From DAOUFU01 sp034429275 (lineage in GTDB: Bacteria; Chloroflexota; Anaerolineae; Aggregatilineales; Aggregatilineaceae): 12,294 nucleotides of DNA. Below, piece by piece: positions 12,108-12,294 of the stretch (within the stretch, counting starts at the first letter, position 1; each line of letters begins with the position of its first letter). A program made the position numbers and the translations under genes. The stretch spans positions 1 through 12,294 of the forward strand of contig DAOUFU010000116.1 of NCBI GenBank assembly GCA_034429275.1, given 5' to 3'. The notes under the pieces were generated by a model. That model was not told where the DNA came from, did no database searches, and saw only the letters and a program-made list of their open reading frames with translations.

Positions 12108-12135
12108 ATTATAAAAATAATATCTATTTTGCCAA
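12108..12135 (-). promoter_or_regulatory. Promoter of the large secreted-protein gene
   Basis: On the minus strand a perfect TATAAT (complement of 12108-12113) is preceded at 16 bp by TTGGCA (complement of 12130-12135), in a markedly A+T-rich patch. A consensus TTGACA at 12136-12141 is 22 bp away, too far to pair with it. The predicted start is near 12101, exactly at the upstream ATG, so that ATG would only be usable as a leaderless start. Confidence 0.55.
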
Positions 12136-12258
12136 TGTCAATAGTACAAAGGGGTGTACCCAGGGCAAACGCATCAAAAAAACTGTTTCGACTGAAGCGC
12201 ATCGCTTGCCCCTGATGCACTGTGGCGATGTGATCGGATATGAGGGCGGCGAAGGGCT

Positions 12259-12294
12259 GGCCTCACCCCCGCGCGGCCAAAACCGGGCCGCTTC
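12259..12294. repeat. Dispersed palindromic repeat, copy cut by window end
   Basis: GGCCTCACCCCCGCGCGGCC (12259-12278) followed by AAAACCGGGCCGC matches the left two thirds of the element at 2286-2331 with a few substitutions and one inserted C. The right arm lies beyond the window. Two copies 10 kb apart in unrelated intergenic regions suggest a family of such elements in this genome. Confidence 0.7.

Noticed and set aside
12136..12141. Consensus TTGACA as the -35 box for the secreted-protein gene
   Set aside because: Its spacing to TATAAT is 22 bp, outside the workable range. TTGGCA at 16 bp is the better partner.

Overview
The window is GC-rich DNA, probably from a member of the Chloroflexota, most likely an Anaerolineae-type lineage. 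That placement is an inference. It rests on a small protein resembling the Os1348/NHLP-clan proteins common in that phylum, on a sugar-binding protein with a Sec signal but no lipobox, and on the general look of the sugar permeases and the zinc-ribbon protein. No rRNA, tRNA, CRISPR array, transposase or phage gene is visible.

The left 7.3 kb (positions 221-7283, all on the minus strand) is a carbohydrate-utilisation locus. In transcription order it holds a LacI-type regulator, an exported solute-binding protein, a MalF-like permease with an unusual four-helix N-terminal extension, a MalG-like permease, a 262-bp gap carrying a palindromic repeat, a nucleotidyltransferase-fold protein, and a GH88 unsaturated glucuronyl hydrolase. 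The most economical reading is a CUT1-class ABC importer for unsaturated uronic-acid oligosaccharides released by polysaccharide lyases, with GH88 cleaving them in the cytoplasm. The transporter ATPase, the lyase and the KDG-pathway enzymes are not in the window. The regulator is preceded by three GTTAA/CTAAC-type palindromes that look like its operators. A 32-bp stem-loop sits between the binding-protein and permease genes.

The middle (7.4-8.8 kb) holds an unrecognised 162-residue protein on the plus strand, convergent with a 105-residue zinc-ribbon protein on the minus strand. The zinc-ribbon gene has a near-consensus sigma-70-type promoter and, upstream of it, short repeats spaced 20 bp.

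From 8836 to 9917 on the plus strand are three co-directional small genes: a 50-residue single-span membrane peptide, the 107-residue Os1348/NHLP-like protein, and a stand-alone CheY-like receiver. Of everything here this is the best candidate for an undescribed functional unit, although no modification enzyme or kinase is adjacent. A 13-bp hairpin ends the receiver transcript and probably also the convergent gene opposite. That gene (10074-12062, minus) encodes a large secreted protein of unknown family behind an A+T-rich promoter. The window ends in a truncated second copy of the palindromic repeat first seen at 2286-2331.
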